From: DASWJZ01 sp963814905
GTDB taxonomy: Bacteria; Pseudomonadota; Alphaproteobacteria; Rhizobiales; Afifellaceae
Reading direction: 5' to 3'
NCBI GenBank assembly: GCA_963814905.1
Contig: CAWFEM010000011.1
Coordinates: 558,001-622,000 of the forward strand
DNA: 64,000 bases
Position numbers and translations under genes: made by a program. Below the pieces are notes generated by a model that was given only the letters and a program-made list of their open reading frames with translations, did not search any database and was not told where the DNA came from. Positions 39,074 to 47,036 of the stretch are shown here, piece by piece (position 1 is the first letter of the stretch; each line of letters begins with the position of its first letter).

Positions 39074-40105
39074 CTAATCCTCCATCACGCCGGCACGCCC
39101 CATCAGGCCGCGCGGACGGATAAGCAGAACGATAATCGCGACCAGATAGATGATGACCTGATCGATGCCGGGAATGAGTGCCTTGACCTGGTTCATCGAG
39201 GCGAAGGAATGCAAAATGCCGAGCAGGAAGCCGGCCAGCACCGCGCCCGGCAGTGATCCCATGCCGCCGACCACCACGACGACGAACGAGAGCACCAGGA
39301 ATTCCATGCCCATATGGAAATTCGGCGACAGGATGGGAGCGTACATCACCCCTGCCATGCCGGCGACGACTGCGGCGACGCCGAACATGATGGTGAAGCG
39401 TCGGTTGATGTTGATGCCCAGGAAGCCGACGGTCTCGCGGTCGTTCATGCCGGCGCGCACCACCATGCCGAAGGTGGTGAACTGGAGAAAGGCAAACACC
39501 GCTCCGATAACTGCCACGGCGAACAGGAAATAGACCATGCGCCAATAGGGATAGATGATCACGTCGGGGTGAAACCCGATCAGCACACCGAAATCGATGG
39601 AGCCGGCGAAAGCATCGGGGGCGCTGGTCTGGATAGGGTTGGGGCCGAAGAAGTACTTGATCACTTCCTGCAGCACGATGGCCAGGCCGAACGTCACCAG
39701 GATCTGCTCTGCATGCGTGCGCTTGTAGAAATGCTTGATCAGGCCGCGTTCCATGGCGAAGCCGATCACCAGCATGACGGGAATGGCGAGAAGAAGCGCG
39801 AGCGGCACCGACCAGTCAACAAGCGTCGATCCGACGCTGTGGCCGAACCAGTGCTCGACATAGGGTACCTTTACCCTGAGGGGATTGCCGAGGAAATCCT
39901 TCCGGGTCGGATCGACCAGTTCGAACGACAGATTGAGCAGCTTCTGCAGCGTCACCGCGCAAAAGGCGCCGATCATGAACAACGCACCATGAGCGAAGTT
40001 CACGACCCCCAACGTGCCGAAAATCAGCGTGAGGCCGAGAGCGATCAGCGCATAGGCCGAACCCTTGTCGAGCCCGTTCAGAAATTGGAGAACAATGGCA
40101 TCCAT
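39074..40105 (-). CDS. livH: Liv-type ABC transporter permease LivH
   Basis: A 343-residue permease starting MDAIVLQFLNGLDKGSAYAL, with IALGLTLIFGTLGVVNFAHG (the LivH hallmark), FYKRTHAEQILVTFGLAIVL, RAGMNDRETVGFLGININR (EAA-like loop) and VVVVVGGMGSLPGAVLAGFL. It follows the solute-binding protein gene after a strong hairpin, which probably reduces permease expression relative to the binding protein. It is followed by livM, livG and livF in a tight operon. Confidence 0.92.
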   Translation of the reverse strand: MDAIVLQFLNGLDKGSAYALIALGLTLIFGTLGVVNFAHGALFMIGAFCAVTLQKLLNLSFELVDPTRKDFLGNPLRVKVPYVEHWFGHSVGSTLVDWSVPLALLLAIPVMLVIGFAMERGLIKHFYKRTHAEQILVTFGLAIVLQEVIKYFFGPNPIQTSAPDAFAGSIDFGVLIGFHPDVIIYPYWRMVYFLFAVAVIGAVFAFLQFTTFGMVVRAGMNDRETVGFLGININRRFTIMFGVAAVVAGMAGVMYAPILSPNFHMGMEFLVLSFVVVVVGGMGSLPGAVLAGFLLGILHSFASMNQVKALIPGIDQVIIYLVAIIVLLIRPRGLMGRAGVMED

Positions 40106-40144
40106 GTCCCGCCCAGTCGCCCGCGTCCCCGCACGAAATCGTGC

Positions 40145-40176
40145 GGCCGGCCGCGCCCATCTGGGCGCGGCCGGCC
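40145..40176 (-). terminator. Strong hairpin between binding-protein gene and livH (attenuator)
   Basis: Perfect 15-base arms at 40145-40159 and 40162-40176 (GGCCGGCCGCGCCCA and its complement), 19 bases after the binding-protein stop. A second small hairpin GCACGA/TCGTGC follows at 40131-40144. There is no T run, so it probably works as an mRNA-stabilising structure or partial terminator that lowers livHMGF relative to the binding protein. Confidence 0.65.
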
Positions 40177-40194
40177 AATGCTGTTATTGCGACA

Positions 40195-41595
40195 TTAGAC
40201 GCCCGAGTTGCATTTGCCCAGATCGCCGCCGGCGAACATCTCGTTGTCCGGCTCGTACCAGACCTTGCTGACCGGCGTGATGTCCACGATCTCAAGGGTG
40301 TCGTACTGGCCGGTCGGGTTTTCCTTGCCCTTCATAACCAGCACGTCTTTGAAGCACTGATGGTCGGCCGAACGGTAGAGGGTCTTGCTGCTGCCCAGAC
40401 CGTCGAACAGGAACCCCTTGTTGGCCGGCGAGTCGATGCCGTCGAGGCTGCCAGTGTTCTTTTCGAGCGCTTCCACTACACCGCAGGGATTGAAGGTCCC
40501 GGCCCGCTCGACCGCGTCGGCATAAAGCAGGATCTGCGCGTAGCAGGTCTGCGCCGAGTTTGAGGGCGGATGGCCGAACTTTTCGCCGAACGACTTGACG
40601 AGCGCCTTGGTGGCGGGATTGTCGAGCTGCCAGTTCCAGTTCATGGAGCCGTACACGCCCTTGATGTTGTCGCCGGCGCCCTCGGCCATCAGCTCCGAGT
40701 AAAGCGGAACGACGATCTCGAAGTTCTGGCCGTTGGACTGCTTGTCGCGCAGGCCGAACTGCACCGACTGGGTCAGCGAATTGACCATGTCGCCGCCGTA
40801 GTGATTGAGAAGCAGCACGTCGGCGCCAGAATTCGCCACCGGCGTAATGTAGGACGAGAAGTCGCCCGCTCCAACCGGCGTGCGGACGTCCTTGACCATT
40901 TGCCAGCCTTCATCCTCGAGGAACTTCTGCATCGAGGCCGACTGGGTCCAGCCCCAAGTGTAGTCGGCGGTCAGGCTATAGAAACGGCGGTCCTTGCCGT
41001 AGGCCTTTGCCAGCACCGGCGCGAGCGCCGCTCCTGACATGTAGGCATCGAAGAAATGGCGGAAGCCATTCGCTTTCTTGTCCTTGCCGGTGGTGTCATT
41101 GGAGTGGGTCAGACCGGCCATGAAGATGATGCCGGCCTCCTGGCACAGCCCCTGCACCGCAACGGCGACGCCGGAGGACGAGCCGCCATTGATCATCACG
41201 ACACCGTCCTTTTCGATCATCGACCGGGCCGAAGCACGGGCCGCATCGGACTTGGTCTGGGTGTCGCCGGAGACGTAGGTGACCTTCTTGCCGAGGATGC
41301 CGTTACCCTTCAGCATCTTGGAGCTGAAGGTGTTGATCATGCCGCCGTCGCCTTCGCCGTTGAGGTGCTCGACCGCGAGCTGCTGGGCGAGCAACTCGTC
41401 CTTGCCCTCGGCGGCATAGGGGCCGGTCTGCGGCACATTGAAGCCGAGGGTGACGGTGTCGCCGGTCGGCTCGTTCAGGTAGCCGGCCGACCAGGCGCGC
41501 GACGTGAAGATCGTGGGGGTCGCAAGGCCCACGCCGAGCGCGGCGCTGCTCTTCAGCAGCTTGCGCCGGTTGAGTTCCAGGTGCGTGAATTTCAT
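40195..41595 (-). CDS. ABC transporter solute-binding protein (Peripla_BP_6/Liv type), Tat-exported
   Basis: A 466-residue periplasmic binding protein. The N-terminus has a twin-arginine signal, LNRRKLLKSSAALGVGLATP, cleaved probably near SRAWSAGYLN. The mature part shows the two-lobe family pattern: TLGFNVPQTGPYAAEGKDEL, DGVVMINGGSSSGVAVAVQG, FYSLTADYTWGWTQ and DFSSYITPVANSGADVLLLN. It is longer than LivJ/LivK (about 370) and carries extra cysteines near the end (HQCFKDV, LGKCNSGV). The ligand cannot be read from sequence; amino acids, amides, urea-like or aromatic acids are all possible. First gene of the import operon, divergent from the ScfR regulator. Confidence 0.9.
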   Translation of the reverse strand: MKFTHLELNRRKLLKSSAALGVGLATPTIFTSRAWSAGYLNEPTGDTVTLGFNVPQTGPYAAEGKDELLAQQLAVEHLNGEGDGGMINTFSSKMLKGNGILGKKVTYVSGDTQTKSDAARASARSMIEKDGVVMINGGSSSGVAVAVQGLCQEAGIIFMAGLTHSNDTTGKDKKANGFRHFFDAYMSGAALAPVLAKAYGKDRRFYSLTADYTWGWTQSASMQKFLEDEGWQMVKDVRTPVGAGDFSSYITPVANSGADVLLLNHYGGDMVNSLTQSVQFGLRDKQSNGQNFEIVVPLYSELMAEGAGDNIKGVYGSMNWNWQLDNPATKALVKSFGEKFGHPPSNSAQTCYAQILLYADAVERAGTFNPCGVVEALEKNTGSLDGIDSPANKGFLFDGLGSSKTLYRSADHQCFKDVLVMKGKENPTGQYDTLEIVDITPVSKVWYEPDNEMFAGGDLGKCNSGV

Positions 41596-41710
41596 GAGTT
41601 CCCTCCCGAGGGCTGTGTTTGCGGCCGGTCATTGCCCCTGCGAGACGCCATTCGCGTTCGCATGCGCGGCCGCGCGAACTGTAAATGCGCGCTGTAACGC
41701 ATTCCAGAAG

Positions 41711-41739
41711 CGATTGATCTACAAAGCAATTTTTGTCAA
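41711..41739 (-). promoter_or_regulatory. Possible promoter of the binding-protein operon
   Basis: On the minus strand TTGACA (41739-41734) gives a perfect -35 in the AT-rich part of the 209-base divergent region, with a weak -10 (TCAATC or CAATCG, about 16-17 bases on). The rest of 41596-41804 shows no other clear signal. This is only a candidate. Confidence 0.3.
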
Positions 41740-41804
41740 TATATCGTCGGCTATGAACGTGCAGTTGTAAAGACTGTCAAGAAGAAGGTGACCAGGGAGC
41801 GAAA

Positions 41805-43370
41805 ATGGACAGGACCCCGGCGGGCTTCCGCCTGCGCCAGACCCGGCGTCAGCGTGGCATCACGCAAGCAGCGCTCGCCGCCAAGGTCGGCATATCGCCG
41901 AGCTATCTCAACCTGATCGAAGGCGGAAAGCGGCGCATTGCCGGCGCGCTTCTGAAGCGTCTCGCCGATGCGCTGGACCTCTCCATCGACGAGGTCACCG
42001 GCGCGGAGACGGCGCGGCTGGTGCAGGATCTGACCGAGATCACGGCCGACCCGCTCTTGCGCGACCTCGCGATCGAGCCGGGAGACGCGCAGGAGATCGT
42101 CGGGCGGCAGCCGGCCTGGGGGCGGGCCGTGGTGCGGCTCCACCGCTCCTATCGGCAGACCAGCATCCTGTCGGAGGCGCTCGCCGACCGGCTGGCGCAT
42201 GATTCGAACCTGCTGGAAGCCAGCCACGAACTCCTCACGCGCATGACGTCGATTCGCTCCTTCTCCGAGATCCTGCGCGAGCACCCCGACATCGAGCCGG
42301 AGCGGCGCGAGCGCTTCACCACCCTGATCGCGGAGGAAAGCGGCAAGCTCGGCGACATCGCCAAGGCGGTGTTTGAGCGCCTCTCCGATTTTGGCGAGAG
42401 CGCGCGACCGGCGACGCCGGCGGAGGAGGTCGACGATTTCATTATCGACCGGCGCAGCTATTTCTCCGAACTGGAGGATGCGGCGGCGGCGCTGGCGGAA
42501 GCGATCGCGCCTGGTGACGTGCCGGGCGAACCTGCCATCGCTGACTGGCTTTCCAAGCGCCACGGCATCGGCGTTGAGACGGTCGCCGCGGCGCCGCTTC
42601 CCTCGGAGAGCACGCGGCAGGGCGCCTTCGATCCGGCGGCACAAGTCTTCCGCATGCCGTCGGGCCTGCCGCCGCCGACGCGCCGCTTCCAACTGGCGCG
42701 CTTCGCCTTCGCGCTCGACGCGGAGGCGCCGGTCACCGCACTCGTGCGCGACCCGCGCCTCACCACCGATGCCGCGCGGCGGCGGGCTGCAAGAGCGCTC
42801 ACCAGCTACGGCGCCGGCGCGCTGGTTCTCCCTTACGATGCCTTCTGGCAGGCAGCGGAAGCGGTCCGCTACGATCTCGACCGGCTCGCCGCGCTCTTCG
42901 AGGCAAGTACCGAGCAGGTGTGCCACCGCCTGGTGACGCTGAGACGTCCGGGGGCGGAAGGCGTGCCGTTCGCGTTCTTGCGCGTCGATCCGGCGGGCAA
43001 CATCTCGAAGCGCTTCAGCCTGCCCGCGTTGCGGCTGCCGCGCTACGGCGGCGCCTGTCCGCTATGGGCAGTCTACCGGGCGCCGCAGAATCCCGGCGCG
43101 CTCGTCACGCAGCGCGTTCGGCTGCCGGATGGGCGCGAATTCATTCTGATCGCGCGCATGATCGTGAAGCCCGCGCCGGGCTTCGGAATTCCCGGCGAGA
43201 CGTTCAGCGTCATGATCGCCTGTGAGACCGTCTATGCGGAGCGCATCGTCTACGGTGAAGCGCTGCGCGGAGCTTCGGGCCTGACGCTCGACACCGGCAT
43301 CAATTGCCATCTTTGCCCGCATGAGGGCTGCGCGCAGCGCGCGTTTCCGCAAGTAAAGGCGCCGCATTAG
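41805..43370 (+). CDS. XRE-family regulator with ScfR/short-chain fatty acyl domain and HisKA-like segment
   Basis: A 521-residue regulator. Residues 8-65 are an XRE helix-turn-helix (RQRGITQAALAAKVGISPSY, then LNLIEGGKRRI). The C-terminal part (about 270-521) matches the ScfR/RamB-type domain with LPALRLPRYGGACPLWAVYR, VKPAPGFGIPGETFSVMIAC, and a cysteine trio at the end (INCHLCPHEGCAQRAF). Members control acetate, glyoxylate or propionyl-CoA metabolism. The middle has EASHELLTRMTSIRSFSEIL (His141), which resembles a histidine kinase phosphoacceptor helix and continues with a second helix RERFTTLIAEESGKLGDIAK. It is followed 73 bases later by a response regulator and then an SLC5-type kinase, suggesting one signalling unit. 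Confidence 0.85.
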   Translation: MDRTPAGFRLRQTRRQRGITQAALAAKVGISPSYLNLIEGGKRRIAGALLKRLADALDLSIDEVTGAETARLVQDLTEITADPLLRDLAIEPGDAQEIVGRQPAWGRAVVRLHRSYRQTSILSEALADRLAHDSNLLEASHELLTRMTSIRSFSEILREHPDIEPERRERFTTLIAEESGKLGDIAKAVFERLSDFGESARPATPAEEVDDFIIDRRSYFSELEDAAAALAEAIAPGDVPGEPAIADWLSKRHGIGVETVAAAPLPSESTRQGAFDPAAQVFRMPSGLPPPTRRFQLARFAFALDAEAPVTALVRDPRLTTDAARRRAARALTSYGAGALVLPYDAFWQAAEAVRYDLDRLAALFEASTEQVCHRLVTLRRPGAEGVPFAFLRVDPAGNISKRFSLPALRLPRYGGACPLWAVYRAPQNPGALVTQRVRLPDGREFILIARMIVKPAPGFGIPGETFSVMIACETVYAERIVYGEALRGASGLTLDTGINCHLCPHEGCAQRAFPQVKAPH

Positions 43371-43443
43371 GCGTTTAAAGCATGCGTGGATCAGATAGAG
43401 TAGCCGCAAAGGCCGCGGATAAGTCGGCCACGGGAGGATTGAC

Positions 43444-43845
43444 GTGCGCCCTTTGGTGCTGATCGCCGAGGACGAGCCTTATATCGTGGAATCGCTCAGC
43501 TTTCTGATCGAGCGGGCCGGGCTCGACGTGGTCGTGGCGAAGGACGGGACGCTGGCGCTGCAATCGATCAAGAACCTGCGTCCGGCCGTCGTCATCCTCG
43601 ACATCATGCTGCCGGAGGAAAACGGCATGGAGGTGCTGCGCCTGGTGAAGAGCGACACGGAGCTCAGGGACATCCCGATCCTGGTGCTTACCGCGCGCGG
43701 CCAGGAAAACGACCGGCAGATGGCGCTGTCGCTCGGCGCCGACGCGTTCGTCACCAAACCCTTCTCCAATCGCGAGGTCGTGGAGCGCACCCTGGCGCTC
43801 GCCGGCGTGCCGAGTCCCGAGGCGACGGAAGGCAAAGACCGATGA
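43444..43845 (+). CDS. Single-domain response regulator
   Basis: A 133-residue receiver protein from GTG 43444 behind GGGAGG. Conserved residues: acidic pair in LVLIAEDEPYIVESL, phosphoacceptor Asp in VVILDIMLPEENGME, Thr in ILVLTARGQ and Lys in DAFVTKPFSNREVVE. There is no output domain, only a short tail, so it may act as a phosphate shuttle or by protein contact. Its stop overlaps the start of the small membrane protein gene. The kinase two genes downstream is the likely partner. Confidence 0.9.
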   Translation: MRPLVLIAEDEPYIVESLSFLIERAGLDVVVAKDGTLALQSIKNLRPAVVILDIMLPEENGMEVLRLVKSDTELRDIPILVLTARGQENDRQMALSLGADAFVTKPFSNREVVERTLALAGVPSPEATEGKDR

Positions 43846-44090
43846 CCCGGCGGCGGACGATGGAATTCGCTTTCCTGTTGCCGTGGGTCGGGGTCTTCCT
43901 GCTCACGCCGCCGGTGGTGATCATCTGGCAGACCTGGTCGCGAGCCGCCGGCTTCCCGCTCTTCATCGTCTATCTGTTCGTCTGCTGGCTCGCGCTCATC
44001 GTCGCCGGGGGGATCGTGGCGCGATATCTTGAATGGCCGGCCGACACGCGCGCGCGAAACGTGATCGCCCGCGAGGGCGACGACCGCTGA
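43842..44090 (+). CDS. Small two-helix membrane protein associated with SLC5-type kinase
   Basis: An 82-residue protein with helices at about residues 9-30 (FLLPWVGVFLLTPPVVIIWQ) and 38-60 (FPLFIVYLFVCWLALIVAGG) and a charged tail. Small proteins like this frequently precede sodium/solute-symporter-type genes and may act as a helper subunit of the transporter-like domain. ATGA overlap with the response regulator and nine bases before the kinase start. I do not assign a family with confidence. An internal ATG at 43860 is an alternative start. Confidence 0.75.
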   Translation: MTRRRTMEFAFLLPWVGVFLLTPPVVIIWQTWSRAAGFPLFIVYLFVCWLALIVAGGIVARYLEWPADTRARNVIAREGDDR

Positions 44091-44099
44091 GGCGCCGCG

Positions 44100-46856
44100 A
44101 TGCTGACGCCCGGTTTTGTCCTTCCGATCGCGGGCGCATATCTGGCGCTGCTCTTCGTGCTCGCCTTCGTCACCGACCGCATGGCCGCGAAGGGCCGCGC
44201 CAAGCTCATCAACTCGCCGGTCGTCTACACGCTTTCGCTCACGGTCTATTGCACATCGTGGACCTTCTTCGGCGCTGTCGGATCGGCGGCCCGGAACGGG
44301 GCGGAATTCGCGGCCATCTACCTCGGACCGACGCTGGTCTTCGTCGGCGCATGGTTCCTTCTGCGCAAGCTCGTGCGCATCTCCAAGACGCACCGCATCA
44401 CGTCGATCGCCGACTTCATCTCCTCGCGCTACGGCAAAAGCACGCGCGTCGCGGCGATCGTGACGCTGATCGCCGTGGTCGGCACGACGCCCTATATCGC
44501 GCTGCAGCTCAAATCGGTCGCGACGAGCCTCGACACACTCACCATCGGCCGCTCGGTCATCTCGGCGGAGGCGCACGGCCTCTTTGGCGATACGGCGTTC
44601 TGGGTCGCCGCCTCCATGGCGGCCTTTGTCATCATCTTCGGGACCCGCAATATCGGCGCCGACGAGCATCATCCCGGAGTCGTCGCGGCGATCGCCTTCG
44701 AATCGCTGGTCAAGCTCGCCGCGCTCCTTGCGGTCGGGCTCTTCGTCGTGATCGGGCTCACCATGGCGAGCCCGGATTACTCCGGTCCGGTCTGGCTCGA
44801 CCCCGCGCTCCGCGATACGCCACCGTTCCAGGGCAGCAATCCGGCGCGCTGGACGGCGACGCTCTTCCTCGCCGCGACGGCGATCATCTGTCTGCCGCGG
44901 CAATTCCAGGTGACCGTCGTTGAGGTGACCGACGAGCGGCATCTGCGCACCGCGTCCTGGCTCTTTCCGCTCTACATGTTCCTGATCAGTATCTTCACGG
45001 TGCCGATCGCGGTCTCCGGTCTCGGCCTGGTCGGCGCCGATTCCAATCCCGATCTCTACGTGCTCACGGTACCGATGGAGGCAGGCCGGGAATTCCTGGC
45101 GCTCGGCGCGTTCATCGGCGGCTTCTCCTCGGCCACGTCGATGGTGATCGTGGCCTGCATCGCGCTTTCGATCATGATCTCCAACCACATCGTCATGCCG
45201 CTCCTCCTGCGCAGCAGCCGATTGAAGCTGCACGAGAAGCGCGACCTGACCGGTCTGCTTCTCGCCGTGCGTCGGTTGTCGATCGTGCTGATCCTGACGC
45301 TCGGCTTCCTTTATTATCGCGTCGGCGCCCGCTCAGATGCGCTGGCCGCGATCGGGCTCATCTCGTTTGCCGGCGCGGCACAGCTTCTTCCGGCGATGAT
45401 CGGCGGCATCTACTGGCGAAGCGGCACGGAGCGCGGCGCCGTCGTCGGTCTCGTGGCGGGCTTCGCGGTGTGGGCCTACACGCTGCTTCTGCCAAGCGTC
45501 ATCCGCGTCGGCGGCGCGATGCAGAGCCTGCTGACCGAAGGCCCGTTCGGGATCCACTGGCTGAGGCCGGAAGCGCTCTTCCATCTGGAAGGGTGGGACC
45601 CGCTCGTCCATTCGCTCTTCTGGAGCCTGGCGCTCAATGTCGGCGCCTACATCTTCGTCTCGCTCTTCTCCAACCAGAACCCGCTTGAGCGCTTGCAGAG
45701 CGCGCTCTTCGTCGATGCCTTCGGCCGTCAGCCGCGCGAAGGGTCGCGCGCCTGGACCGGGGATACGGCGGTGGAGGATCTGATGGCGCTGGCGCGGCGC
45801 ATCATCGGCCCGGAGCGGGCGTATCGAGCGTTTCGCGACTACGCGGAGGGTGAAGAGCGCGAAATCCACGAGCTCGTCGCAGACACACGGCTGATCTCCT
45901 TCGTCGAGAGGCAGCTCGCCGGCTCGATCGGCGCGGCCTCCGCGCGCGTGCTCATGTCGAGCATCGCCGGCGGCGAGACGATCAGCCTCGACGAGGTCAT
46001 CACCATTCTCGACGAGACGCAGCAGGCGATCGAGTACGGCCGCCAGCTCGAGCAGAAATCGTCGGAGCTTGAGGCGATCGCGGCACAGCTTCGCGAGGCG
46101 AACGCGCAGCTCAAGGCGATCGATACGCTGAAGGACGATTTCCTCTCCCGCGTCAGCCACGAGCTCAGGACGCCGATGACGTCGATCCGCTCCTTCGCGG
46201 AGGTACTGCTCGATTCCGACGCGCTGCCGGAGGAGAAGCGCGACCGCTTCCTCGGCATCATCTACCAGGAGAGCCAGCGGCTGACGCGGCTGCTCGACGA
46301 GATTCTCGACCTCAATCGCCTGGAAAGCGGCGAGCAGGCGCTCAATCTGACGAGCCTCGATCCTTGTCCGACCGTGCGCGAGGCGATCGCCGCGATGCTC
46401 GGTTTTGCGCATCAGAACGGCGTGGAACTCGAAGAGCGCCTTCCCGCGAGGCTCTCCGACGTTCTCGCCGACCCGGACCGGCTGAAGCAGGTGCTCATCA
46501 ACCTGATCCACAATGCGATCAAATTTAACGACAAGCCGGGCGGGCGGGTGACGATCTCGGCGACGACCCGCGGCCGGTGGGTCGTCCTTTCCGTACGCGA
46601 CAGCGGGCCTGGCATTCCACGCGCCGACCAGGGGGCGATCTTCGAGAAGTTCTCCCGCCGCGGCTCGCGCCGCGAGGGGAGCGGGCTCGGTCTCGCGATC
46701 TCCAAGCAGATCGTGGACAGCCACGGCGGCCGGATCGAGGTTCGGGCAGCGGCGGGCCGCGGAACGGTCTTCGATGTCCTCTTGCCGATGGCGGCGGAAG
46801 CCCCCGGACCGGCGTTGGCGCCCACAGGGGCGGGCATGGAGAGCGTCGGCTCGTAG
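44100..46856 (+). CDS. SLC5/STAC-type sensor histidine kinase (CbrA/CrbS-like)
   Basis: A 918-residue protein. About the first 530 residues are a sodium/solute-symporter-like membrane domain (about 13 helices; VYTLSLTVYCTSWTFFGAVG, FIGGFSSATSMVIVACIALS). Then a STAC-like linker (ISFVERQLAGSIGAASARVL), a coiled coil, a HisKA domain with the phosphoacceptor H687 in SRVSHELRTPMTSIRSFAEV, and an HATPase domain with N box INLIHNAIKFND, G1 VRDSGPGIP and G2 REGSGLGLAISKQIVDSHGG. Proteins with this plan sense carbon source or acetate in other bacteria (CbrA, CrbS). Beside an acetyl/short-chain acyl regulator, acetate or a related acid is the likely signal. Whether the membrane domain transports the ligand is unknown. 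Confidence 0.92.
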   Translation: MLTPGFVLPIAGAYLALLFVLAFVTDRMAAKGRAKLINSPVVYTLSLTVYCTSWTFFGAVGSAARNGAEFAAIYLGPTLVFVGAWFLLRKLVRISKTHRITSIADFISSRYGKSTRVAAIVTLIAVVGTTPYIALQLKSVATSLDTLTIGRSVISAEAHGLFGDTAFWVAASMAAFVIIFGTRNIGADEHHPGVVAAIAFESLVKLAALLAVGLFVVIGLTMASPDYSGPVWLDPALRDTPPFQGSNPARWTATLFLAATAIICLPRQFQVTVVEVTDERHLRTASWLFPLYMFLISIFTVPIAVSGLGLVGADSNPDLYVLTVPMEAGREFLALGAFIGGFSSATSMVIVACIALSIMISNHIVMPLLLRSSRLKLHEKRDLTGLLLAVRRLSIVLILTLGFLYYRVGARSDALAAIGLISFAGAAQLLPAMIGGIYWRSGTERGAVVGLVAGFAVWAYTLLLPSVIRVGGAMQSLLTEGPFGIHWLRPEALFHLEGWDPLVHSLFWSLALNVGAYIFVSLFSNQNPLERLQSALFVDAFGRQPREGSRAWTGDTAVEDLMALARRIIGPERAYRAFRDYAEGEEREIHELVADTRLISFVERQLAGSIGAASARVLMSSIAGGETISLDEVITILDETQQAIEYGRQLEQKSSELEAIAAQLREANAQLKAIDTLKDDFLSRVSHELRTPMTSIRSFAEVLLDSDALPEEKRDRFLGIIYQESQRLTRLLDEILDLNRLESGEQALNLTSLDPCPTVREAIAAMLGFAHQNGVELEERLPARLSDVLADPDRLKQVLINLIHNAIKFNDKPGGRVTISATTRGRWVVLSVRDSGPGIPRADQGAIFEKFSRRGSRREGSGLGLAISKQIVDSHGGRIEVRAAAGRGTVFDVLLPMAAEAPGPALAPTGAGMESVGS

Positions 46857-47036
46857 TCCGGCCGGCAATCCGCCCCTTTGTTTTCGCGTCGGGATTGATT
46901 TCGCTCAAGGCCGGACCCGGCTGTAGATGCAGGGTGCGTGCATCGATCGTGAGGCGCGGCCTCACCCGCGGCCGGACGATTCCCCTGAGATTCGCTTGCC
47001 GAGACGGAATCGGACCGACTGGAGGAGGGCCGAGGC

